DNA from: Sphingomonas bacterium
GTDB lineage: Bacteria > Pseudomonadota > Alphaproteobacteria > Sphingomonadales > Sphingomonadaceae
Assembly (NCBI RefSeq): GCF_028289855.1
Contig: NZ_JAQGKZ010000105.1
Location: 1-64,000, forward strand
Length of the DNA stretch: 64,000 nucleotides
Direction: 5' to 3'
Positions 53,546 to 61,388 of this stretch are shown here, piece by piece. The notes beneath the pieces were generated by a model. It had not been told where the DNA came from and made no database searches. It was given only the letters and a program-made list of their open reading frames with translations. How positions within the stretch are numbered: the first letter of the stretch is position 1; each line of letters starts with the position of its first letter. Position numbers and translations under genes: made by a program.

Positions 53546-53595
53546 CTACATTGGTGGTGTGAGAGTCGCGGGTTCATATCCCACCGTCCCGCCCA
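53546..53595 (+). other. tRNA-like 3' half (possible tRNA remnant)
   Basis: CTACA-TTGGTGG-TGTGA looks like an anticodon arm with loop anticodon GGT. GAGTC is a variable loop, GCGGG-TTCATAT-CCCAC a T arm, CGTCCCG an acceptor strand, then C and CCA. The spacing is exactly that of a tRNA 3' half. No matching 5' half (CGGGACG at the right distance) exists, and the T loop lacks the conserved A58. It is therefore not a normal tRNA; it may be a remnant or attachment site. Confidence 0.35.
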
Positions 53596-53732
53596 AAGAT
53601 AAGCATTCTCCGGCTCAGCGTAGTCAACAAACAGTCAGCCGCAGTATTTCCCCTCGGCCCAGAGTGTCCGTCCGATGTCGGATTGTCTCAAAAGGTCCAT
53701 TGCGCAGAGACTGACCCCGAAGTGGGGCGCTT

Positions 53733-55019
53733 ATGCTGGTTACGGGAATGCTACACGGATCGCGGCTGCTGCGGCATGTCGGCTTTCCCACGCCCGAGAT
53801 ACTCGGGCCCGACGCTAGCGAAGCGGCAATCCAAGCGCTGATCGCGAAGCACAAGTTCGTTTTCGTCAAGCCGGTGTTCAAGGGCGGCGTAGGCAAGAAG
53901 GGTAAGGCCGGATTGATCGGCAGGGCGACCAGTCTGCGCGAAGCGCTAGCGGAGAAGGAAAGACTCTATTTCGCCGAGCATCGCCACGGCAATGCGGTCG
54001 CCAAGGCCAACGGCGTTACCTTCGAAGCCGGCGTGCCGGCCGAACACGAAGTGTATTTCTCGATCACTGATTCGACCGAATATCGCGCCCCGACCATGAC
54101 GCTGACGCATCGCGGTGGCGTCGATATTGAGGAACTCGACCCGTCGGAGATCGCGCATGTACCATTCGACGCGCTGACCGGGCTCAAGGCTTTCGTCGTC
54201 GCCAATGCGTTGACCGATATCGGCGCGCCGCGCAACATCATCTCGCCGCTCGTCCAGCAACTGCCCAAGCTGTGGGACCTGGTTCACCATTACGGCATGA
54301 CCACATTGGAGCTCAATCCGATCCGGATGCGGCCCGACCGCAGCGGACGGCTGACCCCAGTGGCGTGCGATTTCAAATGCGGCTTCGACCGCGACGATCA
54401 CCGCGTCGCGCGGTTCGACCTGCCGGCCGATTTGTTCACCGCCGACACGTCGGACTTCGAACGCGAGGTCAACGAGTTGCGCACGCACCAGGGCCAGTCC
54501 GATGTGTTCGTGATTAACGACCGCGGAACGATCCTCGCGCCGACCTTCGGCGGTGGCGCGAATTCGCTGGTGACGGAATTGCTCGGCGACGCCGCGATCA
54601 TCTCGTCGGACTTCGGCGGCAACCCGCCCTATGAGAAAATGAAGTCGGTGGCGCGAATTTGCTACCGCCACTGGCTGAAACAATCGAACGTGCTGTTCAT
54701 CGTCGGCGGCAAATCGAACAACACCGATATCTACGAGACCTTCCGTGCGATGGGCGATGCGTTGCGCGAGCATTTCAGCGCACATGGCCCATCGCCGCTT
54801 TACGTCGTGGTCGGACGCGGTGGCCCCAAACTGGTGCGCGGCATGGGCGCGCTAGCGGAGGCGTGCGACGGGCTTGGGATCCCGTACCGCCAGTTCGGCT
54901 TTGACAGCGCGATGTCCGAAGTGGTGCTCTACGCGCGCAACGTCGATGCGTGGATGAAGGCCGGCGGACGAGCGGAGATCGCCGCGCGCATGGGCCTCAA
55001 CAAAGCGGAGGCGGCGTAA
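53733..55019 (+). CDS. ATP-citrate-lyase beta-like subunit (ATP-grasp, AclB-like)
   Basis: A 428-residue protein like AclB or the N-terminal part of human ACLY. Residues 1-240 are a succinyl-CoA-synthetase-type ATP-grasp: LHGSRLLRHVGFPTPE, KFVFVKPVFKGGVGKKGKAGL and TTLELNPIRMRPD. Residues 250-420 match the citrate-binding domain of ACLY: NVLFIVGGKSNNTDIYETFRAMGDALREH and VVVGRGGPKLVRGMGALAEACDGLGIP. The ligand loop reads GGKSNNTD where ACLY has GGSIANFTN, one residue shorter, so the acid bound may not be citrate. The start at 53733 is uncertain by five codons. It overlaps the large subunit by one base. Confidence 0.75.
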   Translation: MLVTGMLHGSRLLRHVGFPTPEILGPDASEAAIQALIAKHKFVFVKPVFKGGVGKKGKAGLIGRATSLREALAEKERLYFAEHRHGNAVAKANGVTFEAGVPAEHEVYFSITDSTEYRAPTMTLTHRGGVDIEELDPSEIAHVPFDALTGLKAFVVANALTDIGAPRNIISPLVQQLPKLWDLVHHYGMTTLELNPIRMRPDRSGRLTPVACDFKCGFDRDDHRVARFDLPADLFTADTSDFEREVNELRTHQGQSDVFVINDRGTILAPTFGGGANSLVTELLGDAAIISSDFGGNPPYEKMKSVARICYRHWLKQSNVLFIVGGKSNNTDIYETFRAMGDALREHFSAHGPSPLYVVVGRGGPKLVRGMGALAEACDGLGIPYRQFGFDSAMSEVVLYARNVDAWMKAGGRAEIAARMGLNKAEAA

Positions 55020-57730
55020 TGCGCGAGCGGCTGGCCGGCCTGCCCTATCATCTCGGCGTCCCCTCGCTCGGCGATGTCGCGACGCGCGCCGATCGGGTGT
55101 GCGTGCTCAACATCATGGGCGGAGAATCGAGCCAGGTGACCCCGGTTTGCCACGCCTTTTCGGGGGGCAACATCGCGTTCGGCACCTCACCCGGTCGAAA
55201 GGGGCAATCCCTGAAAACCGCGATCGGCGACATTCCTGTCTTCAACAATGTTCGCGAAGGACTCGACGCCGGTCACGCCTTCAACACCGGTGTCGTCTAC
55301 CTTCCTCCGAGCGGCGTACGCGACGGCGTGACCGAATTGGTAAGGGTCAATCCCGCGCTCGAAAAGATCGTGATCATCACCGAAAAGGTATCGGTCCACG
55401 ACGCGCGCGAGGTCCGGGCGATCGCGCAGGCCGCCGGCGTCGACATCTTCGGCGGCAATTGCCTGGGCATGGCCGACAGCTGGAACCGCGTGCGGATCGG
55501 CGGTGCGCTGGGCGGCGACCATCCCGACGAGGTCCTGCTGAAAGGCTCGATCGCGATCTTCTCCAATTCGGGCGGTTTCACCACGACGATCGCGCAATAT
55601 CTGGCGACAGAAGGCTGGGGCACGACTACGCTGATCTCTTCGGGCAAGGACGTCTATATCCACTATTCAGCGCGCGACTTCGCGATCGGGTTCAAGGCCG
55701 ACGATCGCTCGCAGGCGGCGGTGCTCTATGTCGAGCCGGGCGGCTATTACGAACACGGCGTCGATTTCGGCAAACCGGTGGTTGCGTGCGTGGTCGGACG
55801 GTGGAAGTCGCGACTGACGCGGGCGGTGGGACATGCCGGCGCGCTGGCCGGGTCGGGTGACAATGCCGAGGCCAAGGAACGCTGGTTCATGGACGCGTTC
55901 GGCGTCGATGCGCCGTTCACGATCGATAACCCGATATGTTCGGCCAAGGGTGCGCTCGTCACCAACATTGCCGATATTCCCGTCGCGCTGTCCGCGGTGA
56001 TGCGGCTGAACGGCATCGGGCCCGATTTCACTCCGCGCGGCGACTTGTCGCTAAAGCCCTGGCTTGCGAACGATCAGGGGCTGGCGCTGCCGTCGCATCT
56101 CGCGCTCCCCACGGTACGCGCGATCGAACCCTACGATACCCAGATCGCGGCGCTCGGCCGCCAGATCGGCAAGGTCATTCCGCGGCAGACGATGAAGGAC
56201 AAATCGGGCGCGAGCGTGATGGACGCGAAGACGCAGGTGACCAGCGTCCATCGCCATTCGGTACTCGATCTCGCACTGCAGCCGCTCGAAGCGAACTTCG
56301 CGCTGCCGCTGGTTCACGATATCGCCAACGCCGACGACCGCGCGATGCTCGATGTCGCGGTGGCGGCCGAAATGAACCTGGTCGGCGATCCCGCACTGAT
56401 GGCGGCGGATGCCGCGCGTGCTGCGGGGAATTCGCCCAACACGATCATGGCCGCCGCTGCTGCCATCGTCGGACCCAAGCGAGTCGAGCGCGCGCTCGCT
56501 TGCAGCAAGGCATTGATCGATCTGTTTGCACGGTCGGGCCTCGGCGATGCGCGCGACGAAGCGTTCGATCTGTCGACCATCCACATCGACGATGCGAATC
56601 GCGCCTTGTTTCTCGCCACACCCGATGAAGCCGCGGATCCGCGCCCCGAGGCGATGCTCGCAGCGGTGCGCGCGCGCGGCGGACGATCGGTCTTCCTGCG
56701 CTTCCTCGATCAGCTCGACGGCCGTCCTTCGCGAGATGCGGTGCTCGCGGCGATCGCCACGACGATCGCCTGGGTGCCGTTGATGCAAAAGCGCATCTCG
56801 CGGCTCACCGCGGAGACGCTACCCTGGTATCTGCGGCTTTACGGCGTGATGATCGGCGCATCGATCCCCGGCGAGCACCATCAGCCGGGCATGCTCCACG
56901 GCGTGTCGCGCGAAGAGCGGTTCAACAACTGGACGATGGCCGATTTCCTGTTCCTCGCTATTACCGGACGGCGCCCCGAAGGCGACATGGCGCGGCCGTT
57001 GCAGATCCTGGTCGGGTTGTTGATCTCCAATGGCCCCGGCGCGATCAGCGCGCAGGGCGCCAAGGGCGCCGTCGCCGCCGACGGCCCGCAATCGCCCGAG
57101 CGAGTCCAGATCAACAAGGCGATGATCGGGTTTCTCAGCCATTCCGGCTACAGCCATGGTGGCAACGGGTATGAAGGGATCGCTTTCCTGCTCGATACCT
57201 TCCGGGATGTCGGGCTGACCGATCCCGCCGACCCGAACCATGGACTCGACCTGCGCGCGATGGCGACGGCGTTCGCAACGCGCTATGCCGCCAAGCGCCG
57301 CGACGCCAAGGAGGGCGGCACCGCCGAGCCCCGTGCGCTACCCGGGATCAATCATCCGGTGTTTCGCGGCGAAGCCGTCAACCACGATCCGCGCGAGCGC
57401 TTCCTGGCCGGACTGATGGCGGAGCGCGGCGAGTATAACGTGTTCCACGCTTATTATCGCGAGCTCGTTCAGGCGCTGCACGACGTCGGCGCGACGCGGA
57501 ACGTCTTCTGCGTCAATATCGACGCGGTGATCGCGGCACTACTGCTCGGCCTGCTTTGGCGCGATCACAGCGAGGGGCGGCTGGCCGATTCCGCACTCGA
57601 GACCGCCGCGTTCAACATCTTCCTCTACGGCCGGATGATCGGTGCGGCAGCGGAGATCGACGATCACCTTAACCGCGGGCGTAACATGGATACACGCACG
57701 CCGGCGGATCAATGCGGGTTCGTAGTGTGA
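55019..57730 (+). CDS. ATP-citrate-lyase alpha-like subunit with extra middle region (CoA ligase plus citrate-synthase-like lyase)
   Basis: A 903-residue protein. Residues 1-310 are a SucD/AclA-type CoA ligase: SIAIFSNSGGFTTTIAQYL and the phosphohistidine motif AVGHAGALAGSGDN (His about 272). Residues about 590-903 are citrate-synthase-like: SGYSHGGNGYEG (about 711), LPGINHPVFRGEAVNHDPRERF (about 775) and CVNIDAVIAALLLGLL (about 834) correspond to citrate synthase His274, His320 and Asp375. The stretch equivalent to the ACLY sequence ADHGPAVSGAH reads SNGPGAISAQG, without the His. The middle (about 320-590) has no counterpart in usual AclA of about 610 residues. The pair would cleave a citrate-like acyl-CoA at the cost of ATP. 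Confidence 0.72.
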   Translation: MRERLAGLPYHLGVPSLGDVATRADRVCVLNIMGGESSQVTPVCHAFSGGNIAFGTSPGRKGQSLKTAIGDIPVFNNVREGLDAGHAFNTGVVYLPPSGVRDGVTELVRVNPALEKIVIITEKVSVHDAREVRAIAQAAGVDIFGGNCLGMADSWNRVRIGGALGGDHPDEVLLKGSIAIFSNSGGFTTTIAQYLATEGWGTTTLISSGKDVYIHYSARDFAIGFKADDRSQAAVLYVEPGGYYEHGVDFGKPVVACVVGRWKSRLTRAVGHAGALAGSGDNAEAKERWFMDAFGVDAPFTIDNPICSAKGALVTNIADIPVALSAVMRLNGIGPDFTPRGDLSLKPWLANDQGLALPSHLALPTVRAIEPYDTQIAALGRQIGKVIPRQTMKDKSGASVMDAKTQVTSVHRHSVLDLALQPLEANFALPLVHDIANADDRAMLDVAVAAEMNLVGDPALMAADAARAAGNSPNTIMAAAAAIVGPKRVERALACSKALIDLFARSGLGDARDEAFDLSTIHIDDANRALFLATPDEAADPRPEAMLAAVRARGGRSVFLRFLDQLDGRPSRDAVLAAIATTIAWVPLMQKRISRLTAETLPWYLRLYGVMIGASIPGEHHQPGMLHGVSREERFNNWTMADFLFLAITGRRPEGDMARPLQILVGLLISNGPGAISAQGAKGAVAADGPQSPERVQINKAMIGFLSHSGYSHGGNGYEGIAFLLDTFRDVGLTDPADPNHGLDLRAMATAFATRYAAKRRDAKEGGTAEPRALPGINHPVFRGEAVNHDPRERFLAGLMAERGEYNVFHAYYRELVQALHDVGATRNVFCVNIDAVIAALLLGLLWRDHSEGRLADSALETAAFNIFLYGRMIGAAAEIDDHLNRGRNMDTRTPADQCGFVV

Positions 57731-57763
57731 CTGTCCCTTTCAGCGCAATTTCAGCACTTTACC

Positions 57764-58324
57764 CTAAATGAAACGTTCGAGCACGCGGCCGGCGAGGTCG
57801 GACCGGCCGTCCAACCCGGCCTTGCGGTAAACCGCCTGCGCCTGCTGGCGCACCGTACGCTCGCTCGTGCCGCGCAATTCCGCAATCTCGCGCAACGGGA
57901 GGCCGCGCAGCATGAACCAGGCGATATCGCTTTCCGCGATCGACAGTTTCCATTCGTCGAAATCGTCGTCGATGCCGTCCTTGACCAGCTTGCCGGTCGA
58001 TGCCGCGGACTGACGGAGTTCGTCGGCGAGTTCGCTGCACCGGCGCTCGAGTTCCAGCGCAGCACGACGACGGCGGCGCAATTGCCAGAACAGCGATCCG
58101 GCAACCGCTGCGAGCGCCACGATCATCACTGCCGAGACGATCGAGACCTGCCCGACCAAATTTTCGCGGTCGAGCGCGGTCTTCATGGCCTTGGCGGTGG
58201 AGTTCCAGCCTCCCCCCGCGAGGGCCGGCTCCACCAGCGTCAAGACAGCGAACACCGTCAGGCAGCACGCCAGCAGGTTTTTCAGATGGTACCGGACGAT
58301 GCCGGCGATGCGATGGTCGCGCAC
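57764..58324 (-). CDS. membrane-anchored LuxR-type transcriptional regulator
   Basis: A 186-residue protein with two hydrophobic segments (LLACCLTVFAVLTLVEPALAG, residues 17-36, and VSIVSAVMIVALAAVAGSLFWQLRRRRR, about 60-85), a helical linker and a C-terminal LuxR-type HTH (IAWFMLRGLPLREIAELRGTSERTVRQQAQAVYRKAGLDGRSDLAGRVL). The start reads GTG at 58324. The DNA-binding domain would be tethered at the inner membrane. It is convergent with the citrate-lyase-like operon (33 bases apart) and precedes the solute-binding-protein cluster in orientation terms, but whether it controls either is unknown. Confidence 0.82.
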   Translation of the reverse strand: MRDHRIAGIVRYHLKNLLACCLTVFAVLTLVEPALAGGGWNSTAKAMKTALDRENLVGQVSIVSAVMIVALAAVAGSLFWQLRRRRRAALELERRCSELADELRQSAASTGKLVKDGIDDDFDEWKLSIAESDIAWFMLRGLPLREIAELRGTSERTVRQQAQAVYRKAGLDGRSDLAGRVLERFI

Positions 58325-58438
58325 CTAGACCCTGCTCCTTTTCCTCGGGGCGGGCTCTTCCGGCCATTTACCCGCGATCCGGAACTAGCGGATCTTGCTT
58401 TCACTACGCTGTCGCCTCATCGGCGGCGCTCTAGGCCA

Positions 58439-59338
58439 TCAAAGCGCCCGATAGGGGCCGCGAGCGACGATCGCCCGCGCCCGGTCACTTCGAACAAACG
58501 CCAGCCAAGCTCCCACCGCGGCGCGTTGCCTGTCGCTGGCGTACGCGATCACTCGCCGATCGAGCGGGTAAGCGGCATCGCCGGGCACGCTACGCCTGCC
58601 GGCATCGACGATCGCGACGATCCGGGTTCCGGCGAGCGGCCTTGCGTCGCCGACACCCAGCGCCGCTGGATCGGCTGCGACGGCATCCGCGATGGCCGCG
58701 CCGAACCGATCGACATGACTTGGCGGCAAAAGGGGTTCAGTCACTTCGCGCGCGCGCGACCAATCCAACTGAGTCGCATCGGCGAGCAGCGCCTTGCGCA
58801 TGTACTGCCCCGTGCCGCTCTCCATGTCGGGTACGACCAGCCTGATCGTGCGCGACGCGAGCGGCCCGGCGACGCCGACCGATCCCCAGCTCGGCGGCGC
58901 GCCGCCGATCCGGAATGCCGCTGTGAGCTGCGCCAGCGAAATCTCTCGTAACGGATTGCTCGCATTTACACGAACCGCCAGCGCGGGCGAGCTTCCAGGT
59001 GTCGCGATACTGCCGAGCATGACCGGGATCGCGACGGGAGGGCGGCGGAACACCCATTCATACGCCTTGATCTCCGGATCGCTGGCGTCGCGCCCGATCA
59101 CGGCGATGTCGGCACGGCCGGTCGACAATCGCGCCATCGCGACGTCGCTGCCCACGGCATCGATCCGTATCACCGCCCCCGGATGGTCGATGCGATACGC
59201 TGCGGCCATCGCGTTCAACGTCGGCGCCAGTTGCGCTGTCGTGGCGATTTCGACGATCGCGCCGTCGCGCTCCGGCGGGGCGATTTGTGCCGCGGCGGGC
59301 GCGGCCAGGGCCAGCAGGACGAGGCGCCAGATCTTCAT
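58439..59338 (-). CDS. PstS-like periplasmic substrate-binding protein (1)
   Basis: A 299-residue exported binding protein with signal peptide MKIWRLVLLALAAPAAAQ. The fold of phosphate-type solute-binding proteins is suggested by VEIATTAQLAPTLNAMAAAYRIDHPGAVIRIDAVGSDVAMARLSTGRADIAVIGRD and NPLREISLAQLTAAF. It is the last gene of the cluster and the most diverged, lacking the WGHG motif of two of the others. The ATG overlaps the previous stop by four bases. The 114 bases after it hold no gene. The ligand is unknown. Confidence 0.78.
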   Translation of the reverse strand: MKIWRLVLLALAAPAAAQIAPPERDGAIVEIATTAQLAPTLNAMAAAYRIDHPGAVIRIDAVGSDVAMARLSTGRADIAVIGRDASDPEIKAYEWVFRRPPVAIPVMLGSIATPGSSPALAVRVNASNPLREISLAQLTAAFRIGGAPPSWGSVGVAGPLASRTIRLVVPDMESGTGQYMRKALLADATQLDWSRAREVTEPLLPPSHVDRFGAAIADAVAADPAALGVGDARPLAGTRIVAIVDAGRRSVPGDAAYPLDRRVIAYASDRQRAAVGAWLAFVRSDRARAIVARGPYRAL

Positions 59339-60417
59339 TTCAGCTTGTCCAGTTCGCGCAGCAAGGTCGCCCGGTCGAGCGGAAGATATCCGCTGTCCTG
59401 AACCAGCGCGGTCTGCCCTTCGCGGCTGAGGATATACCGCAGAAACTCGCGCTCGACCGGTGGCATCGGCTTGCCCGGCGCGCGATCGACGAACGCGGGG
59501 ATGATGCGGCCGAGCGGATAGCGCCGATCGATCAACGTCTCGTCGCTCGCTGTGACGAAGCCGCGCTTGGCGTCCCAGGCGATGGGTAGTGCCTTCACCT
59601 CGGAATTGGCGAAAACGACGCTGGAAATGGCGATGCCGTAGGGGTCTTTTGCCAGTGCCTCGAGAATGAGCTGGCCGTGTTGGACGACGGTCCCGTCGGG
59701 TCGAGTCACCGGCATAAATTCGCGCGCGGCGGGGTTCCAGCGGTGGCTGCCGCACAGCACGCGCTCGCGGAAGAACAGTGCGAAATCGACATCGGTCTTC
59801 CACGCATAGGGCGTGATCGGTCGCCGCGCCCAATCCCCGGTCAGCCCCAGTTCACTCCAAGTGCGGATGTTGCGAGCGGTGCAGCGATGCTCCGCGCCGA
59901 ACACCGCCTCGAGCTGGCGGATCGTCAATTTGGCCAGCGGGTTGGCTTTGTTGACGAAAATCATGTGCGCATAGTCGAAATAATTGGTCGCGACGCTGCC
60001 GTTGGCGATCTCGATCTTGGTCGGCGGATAGCCGTGCGCGCGTATAAACATGCGCTCCGCCGCAGGGCTGATCTCCTCTCCGAGAATTGCGAGCGTGCCC
60101 GCGCCGTCGGTCAGCGCGCCGATCGCCGATGCGGTGCCGTACATCCGATAGTCGAGCACGACGCCGGGCTGGCCACGCTGGAATTCTGAAAACCAGCGCC
60201 GCACGAGGTCGCCGACGAAGTCGTGCTTGGGACTGCCATGCCCCCAGATGCGGATCGTGCCGGTGACCTTGGGGCCGGCGACATACGGCGGCAACGTGGC
60301 CAGCGTTCGCGTCGCGATCAGCGAAGGCGGTGGCCCTTCCGCGAGCGGCGCGGCCTTCGGCGGGCTGGCCATTGCGCCAATCGACAACAAGGCGCCGAGC
60401 AGGATCAATCGTTTCAT
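59335..60417 (-). CDS. PstS-like periplasmic substrate-binding protein (2)
   Basis: A 360-residue paralogue with signal peptide MKRLILLGALLSIGAMASPP. Core: GTIRIWGHGSPKHDFVGDLVRRWFSEFQRGQPGVVLDYRMYGTASAIGALTDGAGTLAILGEE and FDYAHMIFVNKANPLAKLTIRQLEAVFGAEHRCTARNIRTWSELGLTG. It ends in a domain with FLRYILSREGQTALVQDSGYLPL, the shared C-terminal signature of all five paralogues. It is most like protein 4 (61385), from which it may have duplicated. ATGA-type overlaps on both sides. Confidence 0.82.
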   Translation of the reverse strand: MKRLILLGALLSIGAMASPPKAAPLAEGPPPSLIATRTLATLPPYVAGPKVTGTIRIWGHGSPKHDFVGDLVRRWFSEFQRGQPGVVLDYRMYGTASAIGALTDGAGTLAILGEEISPAAERMFIRAHGYPPTKIEIANGSVATNYFDYAHMIFVNKANPLAKLTIRQLEAVFGAEHRCTARNIRTWSELGLTGDWARRPITPYAWKTDVDFALFFRERVLCGSHRWNPAAREFMPVTRPDGTVVQHGQLILEALAKDPYGIAISSVVFANSEVKALPIAWDAKRGFVTASDETLIDRRYPLGRIIPAFVDRAPGKPMPPVEREFLRYILSREGQTALVQDSGYLPLDRATLLRELDKLK

Positions 60418-61388
60418 CGGTCACCGTCCACGATGCGGCGTTGGTCGGCGGCGATGGCCGATGTCAGCGGCAGGTAGCCGCGATCCTGCGCGAGCAGGCC
60501 CTGCCCCTCGTCCGACAGAACAAAGCGGAGGAAGTCCGCAACGCGCCGGTCGAGCGTGGTGCCCGGCTTGCGCGCGAAGAACGCGTAGGCGCGGCGCGCG
60601 AGCGGATAGCGGCGCGCAACGATCGTGTCCGTGGAGGGCAGGATCGCCGGATCGGCACCATCCTTCAGCGGCACGACGCGCAGTCCATCGACCGCCTGGC
60701 CCGGATTGGCGATCGCCAGCGCATAGCGGTCGCCTCGCGCCGCGGCACCCGCACGATCGGCAGCGTAGTCGATCGTGCCGTCGAGCCGCCGCGCGTCGCC
60801 ATATTCGGTGATCCGGTCCCAGCACATCCGGCGGCTGCCCCTGGCGATCCGGTCCTGCAGCCACGCGCCGGTGCGGCTGGCGAAGTCATACGCATCGACA
60901 CGGATCGGCTTGGCGGCCCATTCGCCGGTCAGGCCGAGCTGGCCCCATGTGCGGATCGGTTTTGTCGCGCCGGCGCAATCGATGATCGCCGCGAGTTGTT
61001 GTAATGACAATTGTCTGAGCGGGTTCGCCGCATCGACCAGCACGGCGATCGCATCAGACTTGCCCGGCACCGACACGCTGCCGTTGGCGATCTCAATCCG
61101 CGTCGCGTCATATTCCATCGGCCGCGAGAAACCGTTGTCGTCGACCGCATCGTTGGCGCGTCCCATGAAGGCCAGATCGGCGACCCCGCCGGTCAGTCCA
61201 TGGATCGCGCTGTCGGAACCCTTCATCGCGAATTCGAACCGCGCATCGGGGTGAAGACGGCGATAGGCCTCGGCCCAGCGCTCGGCGATCCCGAGCATCG
61301 CCGGATTGCCCCAGATGCGGATCGGCTTGTCCTGTGCGGCGCACGGCCACGCCAGCATCAGCGCGGCGAGGGCTAGCAGGACCCTCAT
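60414..61388 (-). CDS. PstS-like periplasmic substrate-binding protein (3)
   Basis: A 324-residue paralogue with signal peptide MRVLLALAALMLAWPCAAQ. Core: PIRIWGNPAMLGIAERWAEAYRRLHPDARFEFAMKGSDSAIHGLTGGVADLAFMGR, then NPLRQLSLQQLAAIIDCAGATKPIRTWGQLGLTGEW and FLRFVLSDEGQGLLAQDRGYLPLTSAI. The KGSDSAIHGL loop corresponds to the ligand loop of phosphate-binding proteins, although the classical TGSG is absent. Start 61388 was chosen for the signal peptide; the track start (62048) is a shadow of protein 4. Confidence 0.82.
   Translation of the reverse strand: MRVLLALAALMLAWPCAAQDKPIRIWGNPAMLGIAERWAEAYRRLHPDARFEFAMKGSDSAIHGLTGGVADLAFMGRANDAVDDNGFSRPMEYDATRIEIANGSVSVPGKSDAIAVLVDAANPLRQLSLQQLAAIIDCAGATKPIRTWGQLGLTGEWAAKPIRVDAYDFASRTGAWLQDRIARGSRRMCWDRITEYGDARRLDGTIDYAADRAGAAARGDRYALAIANPGQAVDGLRVVPLKDGADPAILPSTDTIVARRYPLARRAYAFFARKPGTTLDRRVADFLRFVLSDEGQGLLAQDRGYLPLTSAIAADQRRIVDGDR

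Noticed and set aside
53477-53595. Complete tRNA or tRNA-Sec folding from GGGACGG (53477) to CCGTCCC (53584-53590)
   Set aside because: The two strands can pair, but the enclosed length (about 114 bases) and the lack of a D arm do not fit any tRNA, including selenocysteine tRNA.
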